The notes: generated from the sequence alone by a model not told the origin. DNA of 64,000 bases from Gemmatimonadota bacterium (GCA_016720805.1 JADKJZ010000014.1:558001-622000), one strand, 5' to 3'; positions 8,508-18,127 are shown, numbered from the stretch's first letter. Numbers and translations are program-made.

Positions 8508-9623
8508 ATGCCACAGCTCGGCGAAACCGTTCGTGCCGCGGTCATCGATACGCCCAATGCGCCGCTCCGCGTGGTGAGCTTCGGGACTCCCACCCTCGCG
8601 CCCGGCTCCGCCCTGCTGCGCACCTCCTACTCCGAAGTGTGCGGCACCGATGTGCACATCTGGCGGGGCCGCATGCCGGGGGTGCCGTTCCCGATCATTC
8701 CCGGGCACGTCAGCGTCGGTGTCCTCGCGGCGGTCAGCGGGAAACTTCTTGATATTCACGGTACCCGATTCAAGGAAGGCGACCTGGTCACCTTTCTGGA
8801 CGTGCACGGCACCTGCGGCAACTGCTGGTACTGCCTCGTGGCGAAGCAGACCACGCGCTGTCCGCATCGGCGCGTGTACGGCATCACCTACGGCGTCGAC
8901 GACGGCCTGTTGGGTGGATGGTCAGAGGCCATCTACATGAAGCCCGGCCTCAAGATGATTCGCATCCCGACCGGCCTCCGGCCGGAGACCTTCATCGGCG
9001 GCGGTTGCGGCCTGGTGACCGCCGTCCACGTGATGGACCGCGCCGACGTGCAACTCGGGCAGACGGTGGTCGTGCTCGGTGTCGGTCCGGTGGGGCAGTC
9101 GATCATCGCCCTCTCGGCACAGGCCGGAGCAGGGCAGGTCATCGGCATCGGTGAGCCGGTCGATCGTCTGGCCTACGCCAAGCGGATGGGAGCGACGCAT
9201 GTCATCGGACTCGACTTGCCGCCCGCCGATCGGGTGGCTGAAGTGCGCCGGATGACGCAGGGACGCGGGGCTGACATCGTGATCGAGGCGACGGGCGCCC
9301 CGGCCGCCGTGACGCAGGCACTCGACCTGGTCCGCGACGGTGGCCGCGTGGTGGTCTGTGGGCAGTACTCCGACCACGGCGACACCCCGCTCAATCCGCA
9401 CCGGCAGATCAACCGGACCCATGTGGAGATCCGCGGCGTCTGGGGTTCCGACTACTCGCACTTCCACCGTGCCGTCGAATTCGCCACGCACTGGGGCGAT
9501 CGGATTCCGTGGGCCGAGCAGGTGTCCGGTCGCTACCCGCTGGAGCGGGTGCAGGAGGCGCTCGAAGCGGTCGAACAGCGCCGCGTGCTCAAGGCGCTGG
9601 TGGTGCCGGGCGCGTCGGTGTGA
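8508..9623 (+). CDS. Zinc-dependent MDR-family alcohol/threonine dehydrogenase-like enzyme
   Basis: NAD(P)-dependent medium-chain dehydrogenase of 371 residues. Visible are the catalytic zinc Cys in SEVCGTDVH, the GH of PGHVSVG, the four structural-zinc cysteines spaced C-G-N-C-W-Y-C...C from about residue 104, and the Rossmann GVGPVGQ near residue 188. The substrate cannot be told from sequence; threonine and sorbitol dehydrogenases are the closest named types. It is coupled to the next gene by a GTGA overlap (9620-9623), so the dehydrogenase and decarboxylase are probably made together. Confidence 0.82.
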   Translation: MPQLGETVRAAVIDTPNAPLRVVSFGTPTLAPGSALLRTSYSEVCGTDVHIWRGRMPGVPFPIIPGHVSVGVLAAVSGKLLDIHGTRFKEGDLVTFLDVHGTCGNCWYCLVAKQTTRCPHRRVYGITYGVDDGLLGGWSEAIYMKPGLKMIRIPTGLRPETFIGGGCGLVTAVHVMDRADVQLGQTVVVLGVGPVGQSIIALSAQAGAGQVIGIGEPVDRLAYAKRMGATHVIGLDLPPADRVAEVRRMTQGRGADIVIEATGAPAAVTQALDLVRDGGRVVVCGQYSDHGDTPLNPHRQINRTHVEIRGVWGSDYSHFHRAVEFATHWGDRIPWAEQVSGRYPLERVQEALEAVEQRRVLKALVVPGASV

Positions 9624-11539
9624 CCTCGGCGGACCATTCCCGTCCTGCCACCGAAGCGCTCGCAGCGTGGTTCCTCGGCCCCGGCGGCGAGAACGCGGCG
9701 GAGCTCGAAGCGCTCGCCGCCGAGGCCATCCGCGACCATGTCGACTGGCGGCGTGCCTTCCATCCGGAGGACGGTGCCGTCCTCTCGCCCGAGCGGATCG
9801 CCGCGCCAGGTGCGGAGGCTGCGCGCGCCCTGCTCGCGCGCGAGTTCCGATCGCTGCTGGTCGAGCTCAAGCGCGATGTCCCCTTCTACAGCGGGCGCTA
9901 CCTCGGCCACATGCTCGGCGAGCAGACGCTCGCGGCGCAGCTGGGGTACCTCGCGGCGATGCTCTACAATCCGAACAACGTCGCGGCCGAAGTGTCACCG
10001 GTCACGTCGCGGCTCGAGGTGGAGGTCGCAGAGCAGCTCGCGGCGATGATCGGCTACGCGGCCGATACGTCATGGGGCCATCTGACCTCCGGTGGCACGA
10101 TCGCGAATTTCGAGGCGCTGTGGATCGCCCGGAGCATTCGCTATCACGGCGTGGCACTGGCGCTGGCCGCCGCCGGCGCCGGGGTTTCGCTCATGATCCG
10201 GCTTCCCGACGGGGCGCGCCGCGACCTGCGCGACCTCTCGCTCTGGCAACTCCTCAATCTCGAGCCGGCCGACACGCTCGATGCCGACCGGGAACTGCGT
10301 CGGCTGCTTCCACCCGCCGAGGCGCGTGCGGCCCTCGACGCGCATTCGCTCGCCACGATCGGCTATCAGGACTACGCGCGCCAACTCTCGAGCGCGTATG
10401 GCGACGCCTTGGCGCCAGGGGTGGTGCTGGTGGCCTCGACGGCGCATTACTCCTGGGAGAAGATCACCCGCGCGCTCGGCATCGGCGGACACTGCATGGT
10501 GGCGGTGCCCGTCGATGCGCACGCGCGGATGGACCCCGCCGCGCTCTGGAGCATCCTGCAGGAGTGCGCCGCGACGCGGACTCCGGTGCTCGCGCTGGTG
10601 AGTGTCTGCGGCAGCACGGAGGAGGGGGCGGTCGACCAGCTCGACCAGATCGGGGCGGTGCGCGAGCGCGCCGCGCGCGAGCTGGGGCTGACCTTCCACT
10701 GGCACGCCGACGCTTGCTTCGGGGGCTACGCCGCCTCGGTGACGCGCGCGGCCGATGGCTCGCGCCGGCACGGCGAATCCATCCGCACCGCGACCGGGAT
10801 CGCGTGGCCCAGTGACGCGTGGGTCGCCGCGATGACGGCGCTCGAGCAGACCGACTCGGTCACCATCGATCCGCACAAGCTCGGCTACATCCCCTATCCG
10901 GCCGGCGCGTTCCTGCTGCGTGACCGACGCGCGCGCGCACTCGTGGCGATCGACCCGCCATACCTCACGCAGTCGACCCACGATGCGCATGCTGACGAGC
11001 GCTTCCTGGGGCGGTGGATTCTCGAGGGGTCGAAGCCCGGGGCCGCGGCGGCTGCGGTGTGGCTGTCCCATCGCGTGGTGCCGCTCGACGAGCGCGGGTA
11101 TGGCACCATCATCGCACGCGCCGTGGCCGGCGCACACCGCCTTCACCAGGCGCTCGACGTGCCAGGCAGCGTGCGCTTGCCACTGCCGGATCTCTCGGTG
11201 GTCAACTGGGTGATGACGAGCCCAGGGGTGCACGGTCTCGTGGCACTCAATGCGATGAACGAGTCGATCTATCGCCAGTTGTCGCCGGGTGACGAGCCGC
11301 CGCGCTACTTCATCACGCGGACGCGACTCGCCTCACCATCGGCCGACGGCATCGTCCTGCCGCTGCTGGGGGCGCTGGGGGTGTCGGAGATGGAGTGGCG
11401 ACGCCACGGCCTGGTGGTGCTGCGCGCGGTCGTGATGACGCCGTACCTCGTCGATCCGCCGGGGACGGCCGATCACTGCGCCGGGCTGGTGGCCGCGCTG
11501 CACGAAGCCACCCTGCGCGCGGCGGCCGAGTTCAGCTGA
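9620..11539 (+). CDS. PLP-dependent group II decarboxylase, tyrosine-decarboxylase-like
   Basis: About 639 residues, longer than glutamate or aromatic decarboxylases and close to the bacterial TyrDC type. The PLP lysine lies in DPHKLGYIPYP, the same context as in TyrDC enzymes. HADACFGGY carries the Asp that contacts the pyridine nitrogen. GHLTSGGTIANFEAL is the cofactor phosphate loop. The GTG at 9620 overlaps the upstream stop and homology begins soon after. The substrate is not certain; an amine product could feed the coupled dehydrogenase only after further steps. It converges on, and overlaps by eight bases, the phosphodiesterase gene. Confidence 0.8.
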   Translation: MTSADHSRPATEALAAWFLGPGGENAAELEALAAEAIRDHVDWRRAFHPEDGAVLSPERIAAPGAEAARALLAREFRSLLVELKRDVPFYSGRYLGHMLGEQTLAAQLGYLAAMLYNPNNVAAEVSPVTSRLEVEVAEQLAAMIGYAADTSWGHLTSGGTIANFEALWIARSIRYHGVALALAAAGAGVSLMIRLPDGARRDLRDLSLWQLLNLEPADTLDADRELRRLLPPAEARAALDAHSLATIGYQDYARQLSSAYGDALAPGVVLVASTAHYSWEKITRALGIGGHCMVAVPVDAHARMDPAALWSILQECAATRTPVLALVSVCGSTEEGAVDQLDQIGAVRERAARELGLTFHWHADACFGGYAASVTRAADGSRRHGESIRTATGIAWPSDAWVAAMTALEQTDSVTIDPHKLGYIPYPAGAFLLRDRRARALVAIDPPYLTQSTHDAHADERFLGRWILEGSKPGAAAAAVWLSHRVVPLDERGYGTIIARAVAGAHRLHQALDVPGSVRLPLPDLSVVNWVMTSPGVHGLVALNAMNESIYRQLSPGDEPPRYFITRTRLASPSADGIVLPLLGALGVSEMEWRRHGLVVLRAVVMTPYLVDPPGTADHCAGLVAALHEATLRAAAEFS

Positions 11540-12941
11540 AGAGCGGGCGCGGCTCGCTGGGCCCGACGCCGAGCCAGGCGCAGATGACCGGGTAGAGGTC
11601 GACGGTGCGCAGCGGGCCGGCCGGGAGGGGTCGGTTTGACCATGCCGGCGTGAGCATGTGACCCGCGATCAACGAGCCGTGACCGGACTTGTGCTCCGGA
11701 TACTCCCACGCCTCGCGGAAGTCCCACCCCTCGGCTGCGGCGATCACGAGGTCGCCGGTGCGCGGCGCCTGGAATTGATCGAGCAGCGAGACCGGCCCAT
11801 CGGGGAACGGGCCGTCAATCGTGCGCGCCAACCACTCGCGATGATCATGCGTCGCATCGGCGCCGATCACCAGGGGATCACCGCTGACCCGCGTGTAGTG
11901 AATCGCCTCGCCATCGCGGCGAAGCGTCGCCTCGCCCGCGTCGGATGCCACCCGCACGCCACCGCCAGCTTCCGCTCCCGCCACCAGTGCGATCCCCGCT
12001 TCCGCGGTGAGGGCGGCGACGGCGTCGCCTTGCACGCCGAGCGCACCAGACGCGCGGAGCTGTGCGAGCGGATGCCGTGCGGCGCGTGGGATGTTGGGCT
12101 CGGCATAGACGGCGGCCTGCGCGTTGCCCGCCACCATCACCGCGACCTGCGGGTCCCGAGTCCAGAGGACCGGATGCGCCAGCGTCCGCGCGCCGCGCCG
12201 CCGGAACCAGGTCGCGAGGTCGAGGTGGTGGTGCACCGGCGCCGCGCCGTGGTCGCTCACGATCATGATCAGCGTGTCGTCGAGCCGACCCAGCGCGCGC
12301 AGCCGCTCGGTGAGCGCACCGATCGTGGCGTCGACCTTCCGGAGCGAGTCGAGCACGCGCGGCGCGTCGGGAGTGGCCGCGTGGGTGTGGCCGTCGACGG
12401 CGGGGAACTGCGCAAAGCAGAACCGCCAGTCGCCGCCGACCTGCGCCAGGAGCTCGGCGGCAACGGCGTCGTCGCCCGGCTGGTGGTTCTCGGTGTAGTG
12501 CGAGACGGTGCCCCAGAACTTGCGGGCGCCCTGGATCCGGTCGGCGTCGACCGAGAGGCCGCGGGTGATCATCGAGAAGATCGCGATGCTCTCGGGCACC
12601 AGCTCGAAGATGGTCGCCACGTCGGGCGCGATGTCGCGGTTCAGGTGCCCCGCCTGCCAGCCGCAGTAGCTGCGCACGGCGTCGCGATCGGCCCACCAGC
12701 GGCCGGTGTAGGCCTCGCGATCGAGCCAGCGGATCGAGGGGACGTTGCAACGCCCGGGCAATGCGCCGGTCAGGAAGGGGAGGTACGCCACCGACGTGGT
12801 CGAGGGAAACGCCGTCGCGGCCCGCGACCGGGTACCACCCGCCGTCAGGGCGGCAAGGTGCGGAAGGTGGCCGGCGGCGAGTTCGCGTTCGGCAACATCG
12901 GCCCGGAGGCCATCAACCAGCAGGAGGAGGACGCGCTTCAC
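11532..12941 (-). CDS. Alkaline-phosphatase-superfamily phosphodiesterase/pyrophosphatase
   Basis: About 469 residues with the type I phosphodiesterase/nucleotide pyrophosphatase order of metal ligands: LLLVDGLRAD (first Asp), FPSTTSVAYLPFLTG (Thr nucleophile), VDGHTHA in the middle, IVSDHGA (Asp-His) and KSGHGS near the end. It probably hydrolyses a phosphodiester or phosphonate. There is no clear signal peptide. The GTG at 12941 is chosen because the conserved KRVLLLLVDG follows; the longer frame would translate the GAGGGGT repeat into Pro/Thr/His. Confidence 0.8.
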   Translation of the reverse strand: MKRVLLLLVDGLRADVAERELAAGHLPHLAALTAGGTRSRAATAFPSTTSVAYLPFLTGALPGRCNVPSIRWLDREAYTGRWWADRDAVRSYCGWQAGHLNRDIAPDVATIFELVPESIAIFSMITRGLSVDADRIQGARKFWGTVSHYTENHQPGDDAVAAELLAQVGGDWRFCFAQFPAVDGHTHAATPDAPRVLDSLRKVDATIGALTERLRALGRLDDTLIMIVSDHGAAPVHHHLDLATWFRRRGARTLAHPVLWTRDPQVAVMVAGNAQAAVYAEPNIPRAARHPLAQLRASGALGVQGDAVAALTAEAGIALVAGAEAGGGVRVASDAGEATLRRDGEAIHYTRVSGDPLVIGADATHDHREWLARTIDGPFPDGPVSLLDQFQAPRTGDLVIAAAEGWDFREAWEYPEHKSGHGSLIAGHMLTPAWSNRPLPAGPLRTVDLYPVICAWLGVGPSEPRPLFS

Positions 12942-12956
12942 GGCGGGCAGTTTAAT

Positions 12957-13016
12957 GCGGGGAGCGGGGAGCGAGAAGCGAGGGGTGAGGGGTGAGGGGT
13001 GAGGGGTGAGGGGCAC
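12957..13016. repeat. GAGGGGT heptamer repeat between divergent genes
   Basis: Four head-to-tail copies of GAGGGGT (about 12981-13013), preceded by looser GGGGAGC/GAAGCGA units. Unlike the other heptamer tracts it has no inverted arm, and it lies between the starts of two divergent genes, where it could affect promoter spacing. Confidence 0.65.
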
Positions 13017-13026
13017 GTTGGCCGGG

Positions 13027-13032
13027 TATACT
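13027..13032 (+). promoter_or_regulatory. Candidate -10 element of the Nramp-related gene
   Basis: TATACT, 28 bases before the ATG. The same hexamer precedes two other genes here (17645 and 26386) at almost the same distance. The -35 region is not clear. Confidence 0.4.
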
Positions 13033-13060
13033 CCAGCACTCCCCTGAAACAGGATGTTGT

Positions 13061-14374
13061 ATGGCGACTGAGCCCCCGATCGTGGAACGTCCGAGTGACG
13101 CGGCGCGATGGGCCCGTGGTGGCCCCCGTGCCGTGCGTCGGTTCTGGCACTCCCTCGGGCCGGGGCTGATTACCGGGGCCGCCGATGACGATCCATCCGG
13201 CATCGCCACCTACTCGATTGCCGGCGCCCGCTTCGGCACCTCGCTGCTCTGGATGTCGGTGCTCACCTGGCCGTTGATGGCAGCGGTGCAGACGATGTGC
13301 GCCCGAATCGGCATGGTGACCGGCCATGGCCTGGCGGCGGCGCTGCAACAGAAGTTTCCCCGCCCCGTGCTGCTGGTGATGTGTGTCGGGTTGATGATTG
13401 CCAACACCATCAACATCGGCGCCGATCTCGCCGGGATGGCCGACGCCGCCGAGCTGATCACCGGGATCAACTCCCATTTGCTCGTCGTGGTCTTCGGTGG
13501 CCTGATCGCGTGGGCGACGGTCCAGCTGCGCTACGCCGCCTTTGCGCGCATCCTCAAGTGGCTCGCCCTGGTGCTTGGCGTCTACATCATCGCGGCGATC
13601 GATCTCAAGCCGGTCTGGAGCTCGGTGCTGCACGACACCTTCCTCCCCTCCGGCCTCGATTCGCGCGAGGCGTGGTCCACCGTGGTCGCGATCCTCGGCA
13701 CGACGATCTCGCCCTACCTCTTCTTCTGGCAGGCGTCGCAGGAAGTCGAGGAAGAGAAGGCCGCCGGCAAGGTGACGGAGGAAGCCCGGCGCGGCGCGAC
13801 GGCGGCGCAGCTCCGCGCCCGGAAGCTCGACGTCGGCTTCGGCACCTTCTTCTCCAACCTCGCGATGTTCTTCATCATCCTGACGACGGCGCTGACCCTG
13901 CACAAGGCGGGCATTACCGAACTCGCGACCGGCGCCGAGGTGGCGAAGGCGCTCGAGCCGCTCGCCGGGCGCTTCTCGTCGTGGCTGTACGCCATCGGCG
14001 TGATCGGCACCGGCGCGCTGGCGATTCCCACGCTGGCCGGCTCCGCGGCGTACGCCTTCGCCGAGACGCTTGGCTGGCAGCAAGGGATGGACGAGGACTT
14101 CCGTCGCGCCGAGCCGTTCTACGCCGTGATCGTCGTGGCGCTGCTGATCGGCGTCCTGCTCGATTTCGCCAACGTCTCGCCCGTCAAGGCGCTGTACTGG
14201 ACCGCCGTCCTCAACGGCGTGCTGGCGCCCTTCCTGCTCACGGCGATTCTGATGGTCGCCGGCAACAAGGCCATCATGCAGGGGCAGCCGTCGTCGCGGC
14301 TCGGGATGGTGACGGTCGGCATCACGACGGTGGTGATGTTTGGGGCGGCGATTGCGATGTTTGTGGCGAGATGA
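13061..14374 (+). CDS. Nramp-related metal-ion transporter with altered metal-site motifs
   Basis: 437 residues, about eleven membrane segments, Nramp fold. In canonical Nramp the first segment has DPGN and the sixth has a Met-Pro-His-Asn run. Here they read DDDPSGIATY and TTISPYLFFWQ, so the Asp stays while the Asn and the soft-metal Met are gone. That argues against ordinary Mn2+/Fe2+ selectivity. A charged loop (VEEEKAAGKV...) follows the sixth segment. ATG at 13061; the gene ends at the start of the long heptamer repeat. Confidence 0.8.
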   Translation: MATEPPIVERPSDAARWARGGPRAVRRFWHSLGPGLITGAADDDPSGIATYSIAGARFGTSLLWMSVLTWPLMAAVQTMCARIGMVTGHGLAAALQQKFPRPVLLVMCVGLMIANTINIGADLAGMADAAELITGINSHLLVVVFGGLIAWATVQLRYAAFARILKWLALVLGVYIIAAIDLKPVWSSVLHDTFLPSGLDSREAWSTVVAILGTTISPYLFFWQASQEVEEEKAAGKVTEEARRGATAAQLRARKLDVGFGTFFSNLAMFFIILTTALTLHKAGITELATGAEVAKALEPLAGRFSSWLYAIGVIGTGALAIPTLAGSAAYAFAETLGWQQGMDEDFRRAEPFYAVIVVALLIGVLLDFANVSPVKALYWTAVLNGVLAPFLLTAILMVAGNKAIMQGQPSSRLGMVTVGITTVVMFGAAIAMFVAR

Positions 14375-14531
14375 TGGATGATGGATGATGGATGATGGAT
14401 GATGGATGGCGGGAAAGTGAGCCGGCATCGGCCATGGCGAGCGGTCCAGCATCCCCGATCCATCATCTATCATCCATCATCCATCATCCATCATCCATCA
14501 TCCATCATCCATCATCCATCATCCATCATCC
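14371..14531. repeat. Longest heptamer repeat hairpin of the window
   Basis: About five ATGATGG units from 14371 to 14407 and about ten complementary CCATCAT units from 14458 to 14531, with a 50-base GC-rich centre. The unequal arm lengths suggest copy number changes by slippage. It sits between the Nramp-related gene and the aldolase gene and probably terminates the former. Confidence 0.75.
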
Positions 14532-14555
14532 GCTGTCAGGAGAGTAGATTTCCGC

Positions 14556-16539
14556 ATGCGCTCTCTCTGGTCCGACACCGACGCCGCCCGCTGCACGCAC
14601 GCCGCTGGATTTCCGGGTCTACTCGTCCCGATTGCTGGGGCAGGATCCCGCCCTGGTGCTGCACGGCGGCGGCAACACCTCCGTGAAGGACACCGTCCCC
14701 GATCTCTTCGGCGACGAGGTCCCGGTCCTCCACATCAAGGGAAGCGGCTGGGACCTCGCGACCATCGAGGCCGCGGGTTTTGCCCCCGTGCGCCTCGACG
14801 TCCTCCGGCGGATGGCGGACCTTCCCGTCCTCTCCGATACGGACATGGTGCGTGCGCAGCGCGCGGCAATGCTCGACCCGGGTGCGCCGACGCCCTCGGT
14901 CGAGGCCATTCTCCATGCCATCATCCCCTTCACGTACGTCGACCACACCCACGCCGACGCCGTGGTGGCGGTGAGCAACTCGCCAGGCGGCGAGGCGGCC
15001 ATCCGCGCCATCTATGGACCTCGCGTGCTGGTGGTGCCCTACGTGATGCCGGGCTTCGTGCTCGCGCGTGCGGTGCGCGAGATGACCACGGTGACGGACT
15101 GGAGCGCGGTCGACGGGATCGTCCTCCTCAATCACGGCGTCTTCTCGTTCGGTGACGACGCGAAGAGCAGCTACGAGCGGATGATCGCGCTGGTCTCGCG
15201 CGCGGAGGAGTACCTCGCGTCGAAGGGCGCCTCGCTGGTGCCGCCGAGCACGGCCCAGGGGGCAACGCTCGCGCATGAGGAACTCCTCCGGCTGGCCGCG
15301 CTGCGTCGCGCGGTTGGCCTCGCCAAGGGCACGCCGGTGATCGCGGCGCTTGACCGCGCCGATGATTCCGTCGCCTTCGCCTCGCGCGCCGACGTGGCCC
15401 AGGTCGCCACGCGCGGTCCGCTCACGCCGGACCACGTGATTCGCACCAAGCCGCTGGCGCTGGTGGCGAGTGGTGACTGGGAGACGGCACTTCAGGGGTA
15501 TGCCGAGCGGTACCGCGCCTACTTCGGCCGCCATGCCACGCCGGCGCTCACCTGTCTCGATCCGGCCCCGCGCTGGGTCATCTGGCCGGGCGTCGGCTTC
15601 GTGGCGATCGGCGCCTCGGTGAAGGATGCCGCGATCGTGACCGACCTGGCCCGGCACACCGCGCGCGCCATCGGCTGGGGTGAGCAGTTGGGTGGCTGGA
15701 CACCACTCCCCGAGGCCGACCTCTTCGCCGTGGAGTATTGGGAGCTCGAACAGACCAAGTTACGGCAGGGTGGCGCACCGCCGTCGATGCAGGGGAAGGT
15801 GGCGCTGGTGACCGGAGCGGCGAGCGGGATCGGGCGCGCCGTGGCGCTGGCGCTGCACGCAGAGGGGGCGGCGGTCCTCGCGACCGACATCAATCCCGAG
15901 GTCACCGCCCTCTCGCGGGGTGGGTCACTCGTGGGTTGGGTGGCCGATGCGACCGACGCGGCCGCGATGGCAGGCGCGATCGCGGAATGCGTCCGCCGAT
16001 TCGGCGGCCTCGACCACCTGGTGAGCAACGCGGGGATTTTTTCGGCGGGCGCGCGGATCGAACAGCTCGACGACGCACGCTGGGCCGAGAGCCTGCAGCT
16101 CAACCTCACCAGCCACATGACCTTGCTCCGGAGCGCCGTTCCGTTCCTGCGCCACGGCTTCGAGCCGAGCGTGGTGATCGTCGGGTCGAAGAACGTCCCG
16201 GCGCCGGGTCCTGGCGCGGCGGCGTATTCGGTGGCCAAGGCTGGGCTCGCCCAGCTGGCGCGGGTCGCCGCCCTCGAACTGGGCACGGACGGCATCCGCA
16301 TCAACACCGTCCACCCGCATCTGGTGGTCGACACCGCGCTCTGGACTCCGGAAGTGCTGGCCTCGCGGGCCCAGTCGTACGGCCTCACCACCGAGGACTA
16401 CATCCGCAACAACCTCCTCGGCGTCGAGATCACCACGCGCGACGTCTCGAACGCGGTGCTCGCGTTGCTGGGGCCGACCTTTGCGAAGACGACCGGCGCG
16501 CAGATTCCGATCGACGGCGGCAGCGACCGCGTGGTGTAG
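14556..16539 (+). CDS. Bifunctional class II aldolase/short-chain dehydrogenase, with a 5' frameshift
   Basis: Two enzymes in one chain. The first ~380 residues are a class II (fuculose/rhamnulose-phosphate) aldolase: LHGGGNTS phosphate loop, DHTHAD with two zinc His, LLNHGVFS with the third. The last ~250 are an SDR: TGAASGIGRAV, SNAG, and a YSVAK catalytic pair preceded by Ser in VGSKNVP. The family splits a deoxy-ketose 1-phosphate to DHAP plus an aldehyde and oxidises the aldehyde. The likely start, ATG 14556, follows AGGAGAG and gives MRSLWSDTDAAR, as in relatives, but the homologous continuation (PLDFRVYSSRLLGQDP) is in another frame. A one-base indel lies about 14590-14605. It ends one base before convergent mtnA. 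Confidence 0.8.
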
Positions 16540-17577
16540 TCAGGCGCGCTCGGGAAAGAGCCCCAGCAATCCGGCTTCCGACGCGGCACAGACGCCGCGC
16601 TCGGTGATCAGTGCGGTGACCAGGCGGGCCGGCGTGACGTCGAAGCCTGGGTTGTGCGCCGCCACACCGGGGAGGGAATGCACCTCGCGCGGGTCGCGCT
16701 CCTCGATCACGATGCTCATCCCGTCCCGCGACGCCCAATCGATGCTCGAGGACGGTGCCGCCACGTAGAACGGGATGCCGGTGTCGTGTGCCGCGAGCGC
16801 CTTCAGGTAGGTCCCGATCTTGTTGGCCACGTCACCGGTGCGCGTCGTGCGGTCGGTCCCCACGATGCACGCGTCGACCTTCCCTTGCCGCATCAGCAAC
16901 CCGCCGGCGTTGTCGACGATCACCGTGTGCGGCACGCCGTGCTGCCCCAGCTCCCACGCCGTCAGGTAGCCCTGATTGCGCGGGCGGGTCTCGTCGACCC
17001 AGACGTGGAGGGGGATGCCGGCGTCGTGGGCGCGGTAGATCGGGCCGAGGGCGGTCCCCCAATCGATGGTGGCGAGCCAGCCGGCGTTGCAGTGGGTGAG
17101 GAGTTGCAGCGGCCGTTCGGGATGCTGCGCCCAGAGGGCACGGAGGAGCGGCTCGCCGTGCGCCGCCATCGCCGCACACGCCGCCACGTCGTCGTCCGCC
17201 ATCTGGGCTGCCGCCTGATAGGCCGCCTCGACGCGCTGTGCCGGGGCAAGCGGGCGCAGGAGGGTGGTCATCCGGTCGAGCGCCCAGCGGAGGTTCACTG
17301 CCGTGGGGCGGGTGGCGAGCAGCGTGGTGGCGGCGGCGTCGAGGGCGGCATCGGACGGATCGGCGTGCATCGCCAGCGCGATGCCATACGCGCCGGCCAC
17401 GCCAATCAGCGGCGCGCCACGGAGCTGCATGCTGCTGATGGCGTGAGCCATCGCCTCCAGCGTATCGAGGCGGACCACGACGAAGTCGTGCGGGAGGCGG
17501 GTCTGGTCGATGATCTCGACCCCGCGTCCATCGGGGGCAATCCAGAGGGTGCGGGTCGGTTGGCCTGCGACGTTCAC
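16540..17577 (-). CDS. mtnA: S-methyl-5-thioribose-1-phosphate isomerase
   Basis: Converts the aldose methylthioribose 1-phosphate to the ketose form in salvage of methylthioadenosine; some homologues also act on 5-deoxyribose 1-phosphate. 345 residues, normal. Motifs: RGAPLIGVAGAYG, LTHCNAGWLAT (catalytic Cys), ETRPRNQG, VGTDRTTRTGDVANKIG (catalytic Asp). No other mtn gene is in the window, but it converges tail to tail on an aldolase that could act on its product type. Confidence 0.93.
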   Translation of the reverse strand: MNVAGQPTRTLWIAPDGRGVEIIDQTRLPHDFVVVRLDTLEAMAHAISSMQLRGAPLIGVAGAYGIALAMHADPSDAALDAAATTLLATRPTAVNLRWALDRMTTLLRPLAPAQRVEAAYQAAAQMADDDVAACAAMAAHGEPLLRALWAQHPERPLQLLTHCNAGWLATIDWGTALGPIYRAHDAGIPLHVWVDETRPRNQGYLTAWELGQHGVPHTVIVDNAGGLLMRQGKVDACIVGTDRTTRTGDVANKIGTYLKALAAHDTGIPFYVAAPSSSIDWASRDGMSIVIEERDPREVHSLPGVAAHNPGFDVTPARLVTALITERGVCAASEAGLLGLFPERA

Positions 17578-17644
17578 GGACGGCTCCGGGGCGGGGCGGG
17601 GTGCCGGAGAATAACCCCGACATTCCGCGGCCGCCGTCGCGCGC

Positions 17645-17650
17645 TATACT
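17645..17650 (+). promoter_or_regulatory. Candidate -10 element of the small lipoprotein gene
   Basis: TATACT, 30 bases before the ATG at 17681, followed by CC as in the similar elements at 13027 and 26386. Confidence 0.4.
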
Positions 17651-17680
17651 CCACCCCATCCCCACCCCGTGGAGCCTGCC

Positions 17681-18127
17681 ATGTCACCACTCTCCCTCGC
17701 CGGTCGTTCAGCGGCCATGCTGCTGATCGTCGGCTGTGCCTCGCCCAAGGCCGAAGCCGGCGTCGACAGCGCCGCCGTGGCCGCGGCGCGTGCCGACTCG
17801 CTCGCGAAGGCCACACTGATCGAGGCGACGACGCTCCGCGACTCGGCCGAGGCCACCCTCGCCACGCTGCTCAAGAATCCGGCGACCGCCGTCTTCGACA
17901 GCGTGGTGGTCATCCAGCCGCCGGCCGTTGGCGACCGCCTCCCGCCGATGGTGGTCTGCGGGCAGATCAGCGGGAAGCCGGGGATCGGCGGCCGTTCCAC
18001 GCCGACCCGCTTCGTCTACCAGACCAAATTCGCGCTCTTCGTGGAAGAGGCGGCGAACCGTCAGGCATTCGCGGATCTCGTCGGGCGGACCTGCGGCGCA
18101 ACCGGCGCGCGCGTGGTGGGGCCGTAG
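17681..18127 (+). CDS. Small lipoprotein of unknown function
   Basis: About 148 residues. The signal ends in LLIVGC, a good lipobox, and the mature part starts ASPKAEA. A 60-residue Ala/Asp/Ser-rich, probably helical region (DSAAVAAARADSLAKA...) is followed by a compact domain with two cysteines (VVCGQIS and GRTCGATG). GGAG stands six bases before the ATG. I do not recognise the family. Confidence 0.7.
   Translation: MSPLSLAGRSAAMLLIVGCASPKAEAGVDSAAVAAARADSLAKATLIEATTLRDSAEATLATLLKNPATAVFDSVVVIQPPAVGDRLPPMVVCGQISGKPGIGGRSTPTRFVYQTKFALFVEEAANRQAFADLVGRTCGATGARVVGP

Noticed and set aside
14371..14531. CRISPR array
   Set aside because: Units are seven bases with no spacers and pair as inverted arms; no cas genes nearby.
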